DNA from: Methanobacteriota archaeon
Lineage (GTDB): Archaea; Halobacteriota; Methanomicrobia; Methanomicrobiales; Methanospirillaceae
Direction: 5' to 3'
Assembly: GCA_029547145.1 (NCBI GenBank)
Contig: JAKPPV010000022.1
Span: 124,001-188,000, forward strand
DNA length: 64,000 nt
In this document: positions 31,996 to 40,920 of the stretch, in pieces
Position numbering within the stretch: the first letter of the stretch is position 1
Layout: each line of letters begins with the position of its first letter
The notes under the pieces: model-generated
Databases searched by the model: none
What the model saw: the letters and a program-made list of their open reading frames with translations, nothing else
Told to the model about the DNA's origin: nothing
Position numbers and translations under genes: made by a program

Positions 31996-33732
31996 ATGGC
32001 AGGCGATGTATACGAGCGGGTGATGGACCTTGCCCGCCGGCGGGGTTTTGTCTGGCCCACCTCGGAGGCCTACGGTGCGGTTGCAGGTTTCATCGATTAC
32101 GGCCCTCTCGGTGCGATGATGAAACGGCGGATCGAGGACACCTGGCGGAATTTTTTCGTCATCCGCGAGGGCTTCTACGAGATCGAGTGCCCCACCATCG
32201 GGCAGGAGGCGATCTACGTCGCATCCGGTCATGTCAAAGGGTTCACCGACAAGATGTTCCAGTGTCCTCACTGCGGCGAGTTCTTCCGGGCCGACCACGT
32301 GGTCGAGAACGGCGGGCACTGCGAGCACGCGGCAGCCCTCGACGAGGAGTCTCTCGCCCGGGAACTCGCAGAGATCCCCTGCCCTGTCTGCAACGAGACG
32401 ATCGGCGAGGTGACCGTCTTCGGCTTTTCGCTCATGTTCAGGACCTCGATCGGCCCCGGATCACAGCGAACCGGGTACCTCCGGCCTGAGACCGCACAGG
32501 GGATCTTCACCGACTTTGCCCGCCTCCTGCGATTCTACCGGGACAAGCTGCCGTTCGGTGTCACGCAGATCGGCAAGTCCTATCGGAACGAGATCTCGCC
32601 CCGCCAGGGAATGATCCGTTTGCGGGAGTTCACGCAGGCGGAGGCGGAGATCTTCGTGCACCCCGATCGCAAGGAACACCCGGACTTCGACCGGTATGCT
32701 GACTACCGCATGCCTCTCCTCGGGTATCCCGCCCAGCTGGCCGGCACGGGGGCGACCGAGATGAGTATGGCCGAAGCGGTCCGGTCAGGCACGGTTGCGA
32801 ACGAATATGTCGCCTACTACCTCGCCCTGACCCATGAATTCCTCATGCGTGTCGGCATCTCCCCGGATCGGCTCCGGTTCCGCCAGCACCTCCCGGACGA
32901 GAGGGCGCACTACGCCGAGGACTGCTGGGATGCCGAGTGCCTCTCCGACCGTTTCGGCTGGGTCGAGACGGTGGGGATCGCGGACCGCACCGATTACGAC
33001 CTCAGGGCCCATGCCAGCCATTCGGGGGAGCCCTTCACGGTCTTCATCCAGTACCCCGAACCGATCCGGCGGACCGAGACACGGGTCGTTCCCCGGATGG
33101 GCGCACTCGGCCCGCGGTTCCGGGGGTCGGCAAAAGCGATCGCCGAAGCGATCGCGGCGACCGACCCGGCGAGCATCCCGGGAGATGGCGGTTTTGTGGT
33201 GACAGTCGGTGGGAACGCCATCGAGATCGGGCCCGAACTCTACGACGTCCGCGAGGTCGAGGTCGAGGTCCAGGGGGAGGAGGTGATGCCGCATGTGATC
33301 GAGCCGAGCTACGGGATCGACCGTATCCTCTATTCCATCCTCGAGCACTCGTTCGGCGAGGAACAGCTCGAAGACGGGAGCCGGACCGTCCTCCACCTAC
33401 CCCCTGCGATCGCGCCGATCCAGGTCGCCGTCTTTCCGCTGATGAGTCGCGATGGGATGGACGGGCTCGCCCTGGAGATTGTCCGGGAGCTGAAGTCCAG
33501 CGGCCTGATGGCTGAGTACGACGATTCCGGCGCCATCGGCCGGCGGTATCGCCGGCAGGACGAGATCGGTACCCCATTCGCGGTCACGGTCGACTATGAC
33601 TCGCTGGAGGATGGCACAGTGACCCTCCGCGACCGCGACACCATGCGCCAGGTGCGCCTGCCCCGGTCCCGCCTCGCCTTGACCTGCATCGAGCTCTGCA
33701 CGGGCCGTCTCCGGTTCAACGACCTCGAATGA
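31996..33732 (+). CDS. glyS: Glycyl-tRNA synthetase
   Basis: A 578-residue class II synthetase of the alpha2 archaeal/eukaryal type. The N-terminus ARRRGFVWPTSEAYG and GFIDYGPLGAMMKRRIED are diagnostic. A CxxC pair, FQCPHCGEFF, and a second pair, PCPVCNET, form the zinc insertion. Motif 2 is SYRNEISPRQGMIRLREF, and motif 3 lies in EPSYGIDRILY. The C-terminal anticodon-binding domain ends near residue 575. It overlaps hef by four bases (ATGA), so the two are translationally coupled. Confidence 0.95.
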   Translation: MAGDVYERVMDLARRRGFVWPTSEAYGAVAGFIDYGPLGAMMKRRIEDTWRNFFVIREGFYEIECPTIGQEAIYVASGHVKGFTDKMFQCPHCGEFFRADHVVENGGHCEHAAALDEESLARELAEIPCPVCNETIGEVTVFGFSLMFRTSIGPGSQRTGYLRPETAQGIFTDFARLLRFYRDKLPFGVTQIGKSYRNEISPRQGMIRLREFTQAEAEIFVHPDRKEHPDFDRYADYRMPLLGYPAQLAGTGATEMSMAEAVRSGTVANEYVAYYLALTHEFLMRVGISPDRLRFRQHLPDERAHYAEDCWDAECLSDRFGWVETVGIADRTDYDLRAHASHSGEPFTVFIQYPEPIRRTETRVVPRMGALGPRFRGSAKAIAEAIAATDPASIPGDGGFVVTVGGNAIEIGPELYDVREVEVEVQGEEVMPHVIEPSYGIDRILYSILEHSFGEEQLEDGSRTVLHLPPAIAPIQVAVFPLMSRDGMDGLALEIVRELKSSGLMAEYDDSGAIGRRYRRQDEIGTPFAVTVDYDSLEDGTVTLRDRDTMRQVRLPRSRLALTCIELCTGRLRFNDLE

Positions 33733-35975
33733 GCCAGATCCAGCACCCGCTGATCCGACCGGGAGCCCTCGAGGCCCGGCAGTACCAGCTCGCGATCGCG
33801 ATGCGGGCCCTCGAGGGCAATACCATGGTGGTCCTCCCGACCGGTCTCGGGAAGACCGCCATCGCCCTCCTCGTCGCCGCCTCCCGGCTCAGGGAGCCCG
33901 GGTCGCGGGTCCTGGTCCTTGCGCCAACCAAGCCCCTCGCCGAGCAGCACTACCGCTATTTCAGCAACCTTCTTCAGCTCCCGGAGGAGAACCCTTTCGT
34001 CCTCTTCACGGGGGAGACACCGCCCGCCGAACGGGTCCGGGGATGGCAGCGCGCCCGCGTCTGCTTCGCGACACCGCAGGTGATCAAGAACGACTGTCTT
34101 GCCGGGCGGTACTCGCTCGAGGACGTCTCCCTGCTCGTCGTGGACGAGTGTCACCGGGCAGTCGGGAACTACGCGTATACCTTTCTTGCCGGGTGGTACG
34201 CAAAAACGGCGGCGCGTCCCCTCCTGCTCGCCATGACCGCCTCCCCCGGAGGCGACCACGAGAAGTTGCTCGGTATCTGCTCGACGCTCGGGATCACACA
34301 GGTCGAGACCCGGACGGAGGCGGACCCCGACGTGGCCCCGTACGTTCATGAGCGAACCGTCGAATACCTCCGGGTCGAGCTCCCCCCCGAGCTCGTGGAG
34401 GCCAGGAACCGGCTCTTCTCCCTCCTCGACTCCCGGCTCGAAGCCCTTCACCGGCTGGGTTTCACCGTCCCGGATCGGGCGCGTCTCTCGATGAGGGCGT
34501 TGAACCAGTTGAACGCCGAGATCCAGGAGAGGATCGCCAACAGGGATGCCTCCGCGTTCCAGGCCGCATCGGTCCACGCCGAGCTCTTGAAGATCCGCCA
34601 CGGGATCACGCTCTGCGAGTCGCAGGGCTCCGTGGCACTCACCCGTTTCCTCGAGCGTCTCGCCGGGGAAGGGGCCTCCGCGTCGGGATCGAAGGCGAGC
34701 CAGCGCCTCTCCGCCGACCCCGTCTTCATCGAGCTGGTCACCGCGGCCCGCGCGTGGGAGGGGGAGGTGCATCCCAAGTACCCCCTCGTGCGGTCGGTGG
34801 TCGAGAAGCAGCTCCGGGCCGACCCCGGGAGCCGGATCATCGTCTTCGCCTCGTACCGTGATACGGTGCAGGCGCTCGGTAGTTACCTCTCGGCAGCCGG
34901 CATCGGTGCCGAGCGGTTCGTCGGACAGGCATCGCGCGACTCCGAGAGGGGGCAGTCCCAGAGGCAGCAGCTCGATACGCTCCGCCGGTTCCGCGCGGGA
35001 GAGTTCCGGGTCCTGATCGCCACCTCCGTGGGGGAGGAGGGGCTCGATATCCCCTCCACCGACCTGGTCGTCTTCTACGAGGCGGTCCCATCCGAGATAC
35101 GCTCGATCCAGAGGAAGGGGCGCACCGGCAGGTCCGGCGAGGGACGCATCGTCGTGCTCCTGACCGCCGGAACCTCGGACGAGACGTTCCGCTATGTCTC
35201 GCAGTCCCGGGAACGATCGATGCAGAGGGGTCTTGCCCGCCTCCGGACGCCACCGGGCGCTGACGGGCAGACACGGCTCCCTTCCGGACCGATGCCGGAT
35301 GAGGACCTGGTCCAGCAGCGTCTTGCCGAGTTCTTCCCCGATGGTCCCCGCATCGTGGCGGACGACCGGGAGACCTCGTCACGGGTGGTCGAGGTTCTCC
35401 GGCTCGCCGGTGCTGCACTGGAGATCGCCCACCTCGAGACCGGTGACTACGCGATCGGTGACCGCGTGCTGATCGAGCGGAAGACCACGCGTGACTTCGT
35501 GGACACGCTCGTCGACCGGGACCTCTTCGGGCAGCTGGGGGCGCTCGCCGGGGCCGTTCCAAGACCCGTCCTCGTCATCGAGGGGGCCGACCTGTATGGG
35601 CAGCGCAACATCCACCCGAATGCGATCCGGGGTGCCCTCGCCGCAATCGCAGTCGAGATGGGCATCTCGCTCTTCTATACCGCGGACGAGGACGAGACCG
35701 CGCAGCTGCTGCTCGTGCTCGCCCGACGTGAGGAGGGTGAACCCGGAGAGAGGAAGGTCCATCCAGGGAAGACACGGCGTTCGGTTCGCGAGCAGCAGGA
35801 ATACCTGATCTCCTGTCTGCCTGACGTCGGACCCAGGACGGCGCGCATGCTCCTCGACGCGTTCGGCTCCGTCCTCGGCGTCCTCACTGCCGATCGAGAG
35901 GCGCTCCAGGCGGTCCCGGGGATCGGAAAGAGGACCGCCGAGCGGATCGTCACGTTCGTTCGGGAGGGTTCCTGA
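33729..35975 (+). CDS. hef: Hef helicase-nuclease (XPF/FANCM-like)
   Basis: A 748-residue protein joining an SF2 helicase and an XPF-family nuclease, acting on stalled forks and branched DNA. The helicase half (about 1-500) has Walker A PTGLGKT at 37-43, the DECH box in VVDECHRAVGNYAY, and motif VI QRKGRTGRSGEG. The nuclease half has GDYAIGDRVLIERKTTRDF. Two helix-hairpin-helix motifs close the protein (PDVGPRTARMLL and PGIGKRTAERI). Its coupling to glyS is probably only positional. The stop codon abuts the stop of the convergent next gene with no spacer. Confidence 0.95.
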   Translation: MSQIQHPLIRPGALEARQYQLAIAMRALEGNTMVVLPTGLGKTAIALLVAASRLREPGSRVLVLAPTKPLAEQHYRYFSNLLQLPEENPFVLFTGETPPAERVRGWQRARVCFATPQVIKNDCLAGRYSLEDVSLLVVDECHRAVGNYAYTFLAGWYAKTAARPLLLAMTASPGGDHEKLLGICSTLGITQVETRTEADPDVAPYVHERTVEYLRVELPPELVEARNRLFSLLDSRLEALHRLGFTVPDRARLSMRALNQLNAEIQERIANRDASAFQAASVHAELLKIRHGITLCESQGSVALTRFLERLAGEGASASGSKASQRLSADPVFIELVTAARAWEGEVHPKYPLVRSVVEKQLRADPGSRIIVFASYRDTVQALGSYLSAAGIGAERFVGQASRDSERGQSQRQQLDTLRRFRAGEFRVLIATSVGEEGLDIPSTDLVVFYEAVPSEIRSIQRKGRTGRSGEGRIVVLLTAGTSDETFRYVSQSRERSMQRGLARLRTPPGADGQTRLPSGPMPDEDLVQQRLAEFFPDGPRIVADDRETSSRVVEVLRLAGAALEIAHLETGDYAIGDRVLIERKTTRDFVDTLVDRDLFGQLGALAGAVPRPVLVIEGADLYGQRNIHPNAIRGALAAIAVEMGISLFYTADEDETAQLLLVLARREEGEPGERKVHPGKTRRSVREQQEYLISCLPDVGPRTARMLLDAFGSVLGVLTADREALQAVPGIGKRTAERIVTFVREGS

Positions 35976-36320
35976 TCAGTCCAAGAGTTCCCAGGCGGCC
36001 TTCACGCACCTGATGAGCGTCCGGCACCGTTCGGGATCGGGCTCCGTCCGGATCCGCTCGAGGAGGCAGGCGATCGTGGCCTTCAGCTCGTGTTGGAGAT
36101 CCCCCCCCACGGAACCCCTCCCGGGTCTCGGAACCTCTGTAACCGATGCAGCGGGCTCGGGCTCCTCATCCGGGGTTGACTCCCGGCGTGCCCGACAGAC
36201 GACGCAGCTCGTCTCTCCTTTCACCTCGAAGAGAGGGCACCCGCAATCGGGGCAGGTCCGCGCGAGCATCTTTCCGCCGCGGAGCAGGTATTCGGCCATG
36301 ATCTCGTCGTCGCTCTTCAT
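35976..36320 (-). CDS. Zinc-ribbon protein of the Sjogren/scleroderma autoantigen 1 family
   Basis: A 114-residue protein opening with the family signature IMAEYLLRGGKMLARTCPDC, followed by the zinc ribbon CPDCGCPLF...CVVC (residues about 23-42). A Pro/Glu linker and a C-terminal helical segment follow. The archaeal members are of unknown function. It faces the UPF0147 gene across a short, TATA-rich divergent promoter region. Confidence 0.85.
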   Translation of the reverse strand: MKSDDEIMAEYLLRGGKMLARTCPDCGCPLFEVKGETSCVVCRARRESTPDEEPEPAASVTEVPRPGRGSVGGDLQHELKATIACLLERIRTEPDPERCRTLIRCVKAAWELLD

Positions 36321-36336
36321 TGGCGAGAGATTTGGG

Positions 36337-36351
36337 TTATAAACTTATTTA
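36337..36351. promoter_or_regulatory. Divergent promoter of the zinc-ribbon and UPF0147 genes
   Basis: TTATAAACTTATTTA contains TATA elements in both directions. On the plus strand it predicts a start near 36366, supporting the GTG at 36397. On the minus strand AAATAAG would start transcription about at the ATG at 36320. Confidence 0.5.
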
Positions 36352-36396
36352 TGGTTGTATGGGACACCTATAACAAAGGAACAGGGGGACAAGAGA

Positions 36397-36660
36397 GTGA
36401 CTGCCCAGGACGAGCGCATCGGGACCTGTATCCAGATGCTCCAGCATATCATGGAGGACTCCTCCATCCCGCGCAACATACGCCGGGTCGCCGACGAGAC
36501 GAAGGGCATCCTGCTCGACAGCTCGAAGACGATCGGGCTCCGTGCAGCGACAGCCATCTCGAAGATCGACGAGGTCAGCAACGATCCGAACATGCCGGTT
36601 CATGCCAGGACCCGGATCTGGGAGCTGGTCTCCCAGCTCGAGTCGATCCCGCTCGATTAA
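36397..36660 (+). CDS. UPF0147 family protein
   Basis: An 87-residue helical protein of the archaeal UPF0147 family, recognisable from [20 protein letters not shown] and [20 protein letters not shown]. Function is unknown; members are widely conserved in archaea. GTG at 36397 is preferred over the upstream TTG because of promoter spacing and a GGGGGAC site. An 11-base C run (36691-36701) follows the gene. Confidence 0.88.
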   Translation: MTAQDERIGTCIQMLQHIMEDSSIPRNIRRVADETKGILLDSSKTIGLRAATAISKIDEVSNDPNMPVHARTRIWELVSQLESIPLD

Positions 36661-36821
36661 ACCGGGAGAGCGGCGGCGTCCCGCATCGAGCCCCCCCCCC
36701 CACCTCCTGCTTCTCATCACCTACCGTAACGTTGCATGGGGACGGTCTCCCCGCAGATGTCGGTTCCGTCATTCCTTTTAGAGGAGGACCACCGGTACAC
36801 GATCCAGCGTCGCTCCCCGGG

Positions 36822-37247
36822 CTACGCGAGGATCGTAACGGATACCCTGCGCGTCCGGGAGGGGCGCACGTCGAGTTCTAGTAATACCACCTGCTGCCAG
36901 GTGCCGACCATCAACCGTCCCTGCCGGACAGGGATCGTCAGGGACGGACCGACCAGGGCGGCCCGCACGTGACTGCGGCCATTACCGTCTCCCCATGCCG
37001 CGTCGTGTGCGTAGGGCTGCTCATCCGGGGCGATCACCCGCAGGGCACGACGGAGATCCTGGAGGACCCCCTCCTCGTACTCGATCGTCGTCAGGGCGGC
37101 GGTCGACCCCTGCACGAAGAGGTGGACGACCCCGTCCTGTATACCGCTCTCCCCGACGACAGCGGCGATACGGGAGGTCAGGTCGACGATCATCCCCTCT
37201 CCTCGGGTTGGAATGGAGAGCTCCTTCGTGAACACGTAGTATTCCAC
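36822..37247 (-). CDS. YjbQ/UPF0047 family protein
   Basis: A 141-residue single-domain protein of the YjbQ (UPF0047) family. It contains the conserved HLFVQGSTAALTTIEYEEG and the histidine-rich segment AAWGDGNGRSHVRAALVGPS, then QGRLMVGTWQQVVLLELD. Some members show weak thiamine-phosphate synthase activity, so that is the usual database name, but the physiological role is unproven. It is transcribed away from the two-gene unit at 37361-40920, with which it shares a 113-base intergenic space. Confidence 0.85.
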   Translation of the reverse strand: MEYYVFTKELSIPTRGEGMIVDLTSRIAAVVGESGIQDGVVHLFVQGSTAALTTIEYEEGVLQDLRRALRVIAPDEQPYAHDAAWGDGNGRSHVRAALVGPSLTIPVRQGRLMVGTWQQVVLLELDVRPSRTRRVSVTILA

Positions 37248-37360
37248 CGATGCTGAGTCGGACCCGGAGGGTTTCCCTCTTTTGGTTTCACTCTCAGGCC
37301 GAAGAGGGTTAGACCAGTGTCTTTTTCTCCTCCACCTGCCATCTCTCCCCGGAAAGACCT

Positions 37361-39301
37361 ATGACCGAAAAGGCCGGCATCATCGCCGAACTGGGTGAAC
37401 AGGAGATCCTGTTTCCGGCTCTGGTCCAGCAGGCCCTGGTCGCGAACGACCATGTCAAATACTACTTCTCGCTTCTGCAGACGGCGCGGCAGCGTGCAGA
37501 GCACCCGGGCCAGACCCCCTCGACGCTCAGGGCTGAACGGGAGGCGGCAGGGATCGAGGATCCGACCCTCGATGGGGTCGTTGTCGGCACGGTCCGCACC
37601 GGGGAGGGGCGTTACGCCATACCCCAGCTGGCCCGCATCCTCGCCGGGATCCGGACCTCGATCGAGACGATGATTCGCCCGGTCCAGACCGCCCCGGGGG
37701 AGGGGGAGGTCTTCGAAAAACGACTGAATAGTTTCCCATTCCTGGAGCCCGGCGAGTCCCGGGACGAGATCACCACCGAAGAAGTGAGTGCGATCACATC
37801 GGGCGACCGGACAATGGGAGACAGTCCGCACCTCCTGGTCATGGACCTTCACCGGGCGCTGAACGAACTGCTCTCTGTCCTTTCGAACGAGACGGTCGAG
37901 GGAGCCCAGACCTACCTCCTGACCGAGGAAGACCGTGACCTGGTCGGTGCCTTCATGGCTGGTCTTCACCGCACCGCCCACCTGAAGTTCGGCCACCCGG
38001 GCCTGGGCACGACCGCAACGCGGGTTGGGGAACGGCTCCTGATCCAGAACGATATCGGCCTGACCGATGCACATGTCCTGGTGATCGCAGTCGGGGATCT
38101 CACGGTCAACATCACCTATACGGACGTCCATATGGCCCGGCTCGAGTTTTTCCAGTCACTCTTCGAGGCCCACGGGATCGAATGGACCGATACACTCACC
38201 CGAAAGAGCGAGAAGGGTGCCGTACGCGGGGCGTACCACCTTGCCGTCGGGACCTTCCGGGCTGCCGATCGGGGGAGTGTGAGGGCGATCCTTGAGGAGA
38301 TCGGTGCGCGGGTGGTCTTCCTGATCGACTGGAACAGGGCGAGAAAACAGCTGCGTAACTTCCTCCTGAACAAGGACGCGATCCAGGTGCTCCGCTGGGC
38401 GGCAACCGAGGAGGTCGGTCACAGGGGATTCCTCGAGCTCGGCGGGGAACGTCTCGTCTACACCGCACTGGACTTCGGAGTCCGGATGCCGCTCCGGTAC
38501 GGTGAGCCCCTTCACCGGATACTCGGCAGGGAGAAGACGATCGAGTACCTGCGGTGGGTGCTCAGGACCACATCCGAGGGACTCTCCCAGGGTCTTCCCC
38601 GCATGCTGATCCAGGATGAGTGCCGGGCCGAACTCCGCCGGTATTTCCGCTCTGCACAGGCGGAGCTCCTGGAGATCTCCCTGGCGCATGCAACCCTGCT
38701 CTTCGACGTCGCCGAGGTGCTGGAGGCGTCCCTTTCCGCGCGACGTGCGGGAACCGGTACGGAGCGGATCGGGCGGAACGCTGTCCGGGCAAAACAATGG
38801 GAGCGGGAGGCGGACCACCTCGTCTCGGAGGTCCGCACCCTCTCCCGGCGCGTCGAGGAGGTCGGGTACTTCGTCGACCTGATCACCGCCCAGGACGACG
38901 CTCTCGATGCTCTCGAAGAGGGCTGCTTCTATACCACCCTGATCTCCGGCACGAGCTCCCCCGTCGAGATCCAGAGGGGGCTGGAGGAGTTGATCGCGCT
39001 CGCTGTGGCGTCTGCGCGTGAGTTTATCCGGGCGGTGAGCGCTGCCCAGTACGCCCATACCGGCTCATCGCGCGATGAGATGCAGGATTTTCTCGCTGCG
39101 AAGAATCGCGTGATCGCGCTCGAGCAGGAGTGCGATGAGGCATGGCGCCGGTTCGAACGCACGCTCCTGATCGAACAGCCCGACGGCCCATCGCTCCGGG
39201 TCTACGCCGAACTCTCCCGGACGATCGAGGAGTCGACCAACGCGCTGATGAAGTCGGTCTACGTCCTGCACGACAACATCTTCGGGGAGGTACGGCGATG
39301 A
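37361..39301 (+). CDS. Large protein with unknown N-terminal half and PhoU/DUF47-like C-terminal half
   Basis: A 646-residue soluble protein. The C-terminal part (about 435-646) is all helical and PhoU/DUF47-like: QWEREADHLVSEVRTLSRR, YFVDLITAQDDALDALEEG, ALEQECDEAWRRFER and RTIEESTNALMKSVYVLHDN. PhoU relatives bind metals and regulate phosphate uptake. The N-terminal 430 residues match nothing I recognise. They contain HPGLGTTATRVGERLLIQND, a segment IGARVVFLIDWNRARKQLRN, and a region rich in helices. There is no membrane segment. It overlaps the following truncated dikinase by four bases (ATGA), so the two products very likely act together. Confidence 0.65.
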   Translation: MTEKAGIIAELGEQEILFPALVQQALVANDHVKYYFSLLQTARQRAEHPGQTPSTLRAEREAAGIEDPTLDGVVVGTVRTGEGRYAIPQLARILAGIRTSIETMIRPVQTAPGEGEVFEKRLNSFPFLEPGESRDEITTEEVSAITSGDRTMGDSPHLLVMDLHRALNELLSVLSNETVEGAQTYLLTEEDRDLVGAFMAGLHRTAHLKFGHPGLGTTATRVGERLLIQNDIGLTDAHVLVIAVGDLTVNITYTDVHMARLEFFQSLFEAHGIEWTDTLTRKSEKGAVRGAYHLAVGTFRAADRGSVRAILEEIGARVVFLIDWNRARKQLRNFLLNKDAIQVLRWAATEEVGHRGFLELGGERLVYTALDFGVRMPLRYGEPLHRILGREKTIEYLRWVLRTTSEGLSQGLPRMLIQDECRAELRRYFRSAQAELLEISLAHATLLFDVAEVLEASLSARRAGTGTERIGRNAVRAKQWEREADHLVSEVRTLSRRVEEVGYFVDLITAQDDALDALEEGCFYTTLISGTSSPVEIQRGLEELIALAVASAREFIRAVSAAQYAHTGSSRDEMQDFLAAKNRVIALEQECDEAWRRFERTLLIEQPDGPSLRVYAELSRTIEESTNALMKSVYVLHDNIFGEVRR

Positions 39302-40920
39302 TGGAGCGATCCATCTTCTTCGGGCCGAACCGGGTCTTCGGTGAAGTTCCGCTGGCCCTCTTCGGCAATAAGGCGGCGGTACTGTCCCGGATGGCTGAGA
39401 TCGGTGTTCCGGTTCCACCGGGGTTCGCACTGTCGGTGCAGATCTGCGAGGAGTACTTCGCCGAAGGCCGTCGCCTGCCACGGGACGTACCGGACCTGCT
39501 CCGCCAGGGGATCTCCCAGCTGGAGGAGGCGACCGGCCTCGTCTTCGGGTCTGCACGGCGTCCCCTGCTCGTCTCGGTCCGTTCCGGAGCGCCCGTCTCG
39601 ATGCCTGGCATCATGGAGACCGTGCTGAACGTCGGCCTCAACCGGGAGACGGTCAGGGGACTGATCTCCCGCACGGGGAACCCGCGGTTCGCCTGGGACT
39701 CGTACCGTCGGTTCCTCTCCCAGTTCGGAGAGGTGGTACGTGGCATTCATCCCTCGGAGTTCAGGGAGATCCTGCGCGAAGTGATGGAGCAGGAGGATGT
39801 ACCCGACGAGAGCGAACTCGCAACGGCGGGGGTCCGGGAAGCGGCCGATCGGTTCGAGCGGCTCTTCGCGGAGACCGGAGTGACCTTTCCCACTGATACC
39901 ATGGACCAGCTGCTCGCCTGCACCGAGGCGGTGATCGCATCATGGGAGAGCCCCCGCGCCGAGGCCTTCAGACGACTCGGACTTGCGAGGGATGCGACCG
40001 GAACGGCCGTCGTGGTCCAGGCGATGGTCTTCGGCAACCTGGGAGCCGCCTCGGGCGCAGGGGTCGCCTTCACCAGGAACCCCTGGAACGGGGCACGGGA
40101 GCTCACCCTGGATTTCCGTTTCGGGGCGCAGGGGGAGGAGGTCGTCTCGGGCGATCGCTCCGGCCAGGACCAGGTGACGTTCGCCCGCGTCATGCCCGAG
40201 CAGTACGCCGCGTTGCGCTCGCTCGGGAGCCTGCTCGAACGAGAGTTCTCGGACATGCTGGATCTCGAGTTCACCATCGAGGAGGGGAGGCTGTTTCTCC
40301 TCCAGTGCCGCGCGGGGAAGAGGACTCCGCTCGCCGCCCTCCAGATCGCCGTGGACCTGGTCCGCGAGGGGTTGATCGACGAACTGGAGGGGGCTCGCCG
40401 CCTCGACGGCATCGATCCGGACCTGATTCGCATTCGCCGGATCAGGGGGACGCACTCCCCCGTGGCGAGGGGGACTCCGGCATCCGGCGGTGTGGCCGTC
40501 GGGACGTGTGCCTTCTCGGCAGAACGGGCAGAGCAGGACGCCGTCGACGGGCCCGTGGTCCTGGTTCGTCCGACTGCATCACCCGACGACATCGGCGGGA
40601 TCGATGCGGCAACCGGCCTGCTCGTGGCACGGGGGGGTCGGACCTCCCATGCCGCGGTGGTCGCCCGTGAGCTCGGGGTCGTCTGTGTCGTGAACTGCCA
40701 GGACCTCCAGGTCGATTCGCTCCGCCACCGGTGCTCCTTCGGAGAGACCGTCGTCCGTGAGGGGGAGGTGATCTCGATCGACGGCGACACCGGTGACGTC
40801 TTCCTCGGGGAGGTGGAGGTCGTCGAGGAGAGGCCGGACGACCTGCTCGCGTGCATACAGGACTGGCCGATGGGCGACCATTCCTCACGATATCAGGGAC
40901 CGGTAGGGGGACGGCGGTAG
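39298..40920 (+). CDS. Truncated pyruvate phosphate dikinase-like protein (ATP-grasp + phosphohistidine domain only)
   Basis: A 540-residue protein closely resembling the first two-thirds of pyruvate phosphate dikinase. The nucleotide-binding half has GNKAAVLSRMAEIGVPVPPG and SVRSGAPVSMPGIMETVLN. The swivelling domain carries the catalytic histidine in ARGGRTSHAAVVARELG (about residue 455). The PEP/pyruvate TIM barrel that should follow is absent. The stop lies where a convergent gene already occupies the other strand, so this is not a recent frameshift. It could phosphorylate its histidine from ATP but needs another acceptor. The coupled PhoU-like partner is the obvious candidate. The start has a GGGGAGGT site eight bases upstream. 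Confidence 0.8.
   Translation: MMERSIFFGPNRVFGEVPLALFGNKAAVLSRMAEIGVPVPPGFALSVQICEEYFAEGRRLPRDVPDLLRQGISQLEEATGLVFGSARRPLLVSVRSGAPVSMPGIMETVLNVGLNRETVRGLISRTGNPRFAWDSYRRFLSQFGEVVRGIHPSEFREILREVMEQEDVPDESELATAGVREAADRFERLFAETGVTFPTDTMDQLLACTEAVIASWESPRAEAFRRLGLARDATGTAVVVQAMVFGNLGAASGAGVAFTRNPWNGARELTLDFRFGAQGEEVVSGDRSGQDQVTFARVMPEQYAALRSLGSLLEREFSDMLDLEFTIEEGRLFLLQCRAGKRTPLAALQIAVDLVREGLIDELEGARRLDGIDPDLIRIRRIRGTHSPVARGTPASGGVAVGTCAFSAERAEQDAVDGPVVLVRPTASPDDIGGIDAATGLLVARGGRTSHAAVVARELGVVCVVNCQDLQVDSLRHRCSFGETVVREGEVISIDGDTGDVFLGEVEVVEERPDDLLACIQDWPMGDHSSRYQGPVGGRR

Noticed and set aside
36691-36701. Run of 11 C after the UPF0147 gene
   Set aside because: Likely just a homopolymer in non-coding DNA; it disrupts no gene and could also be a sequencing error.
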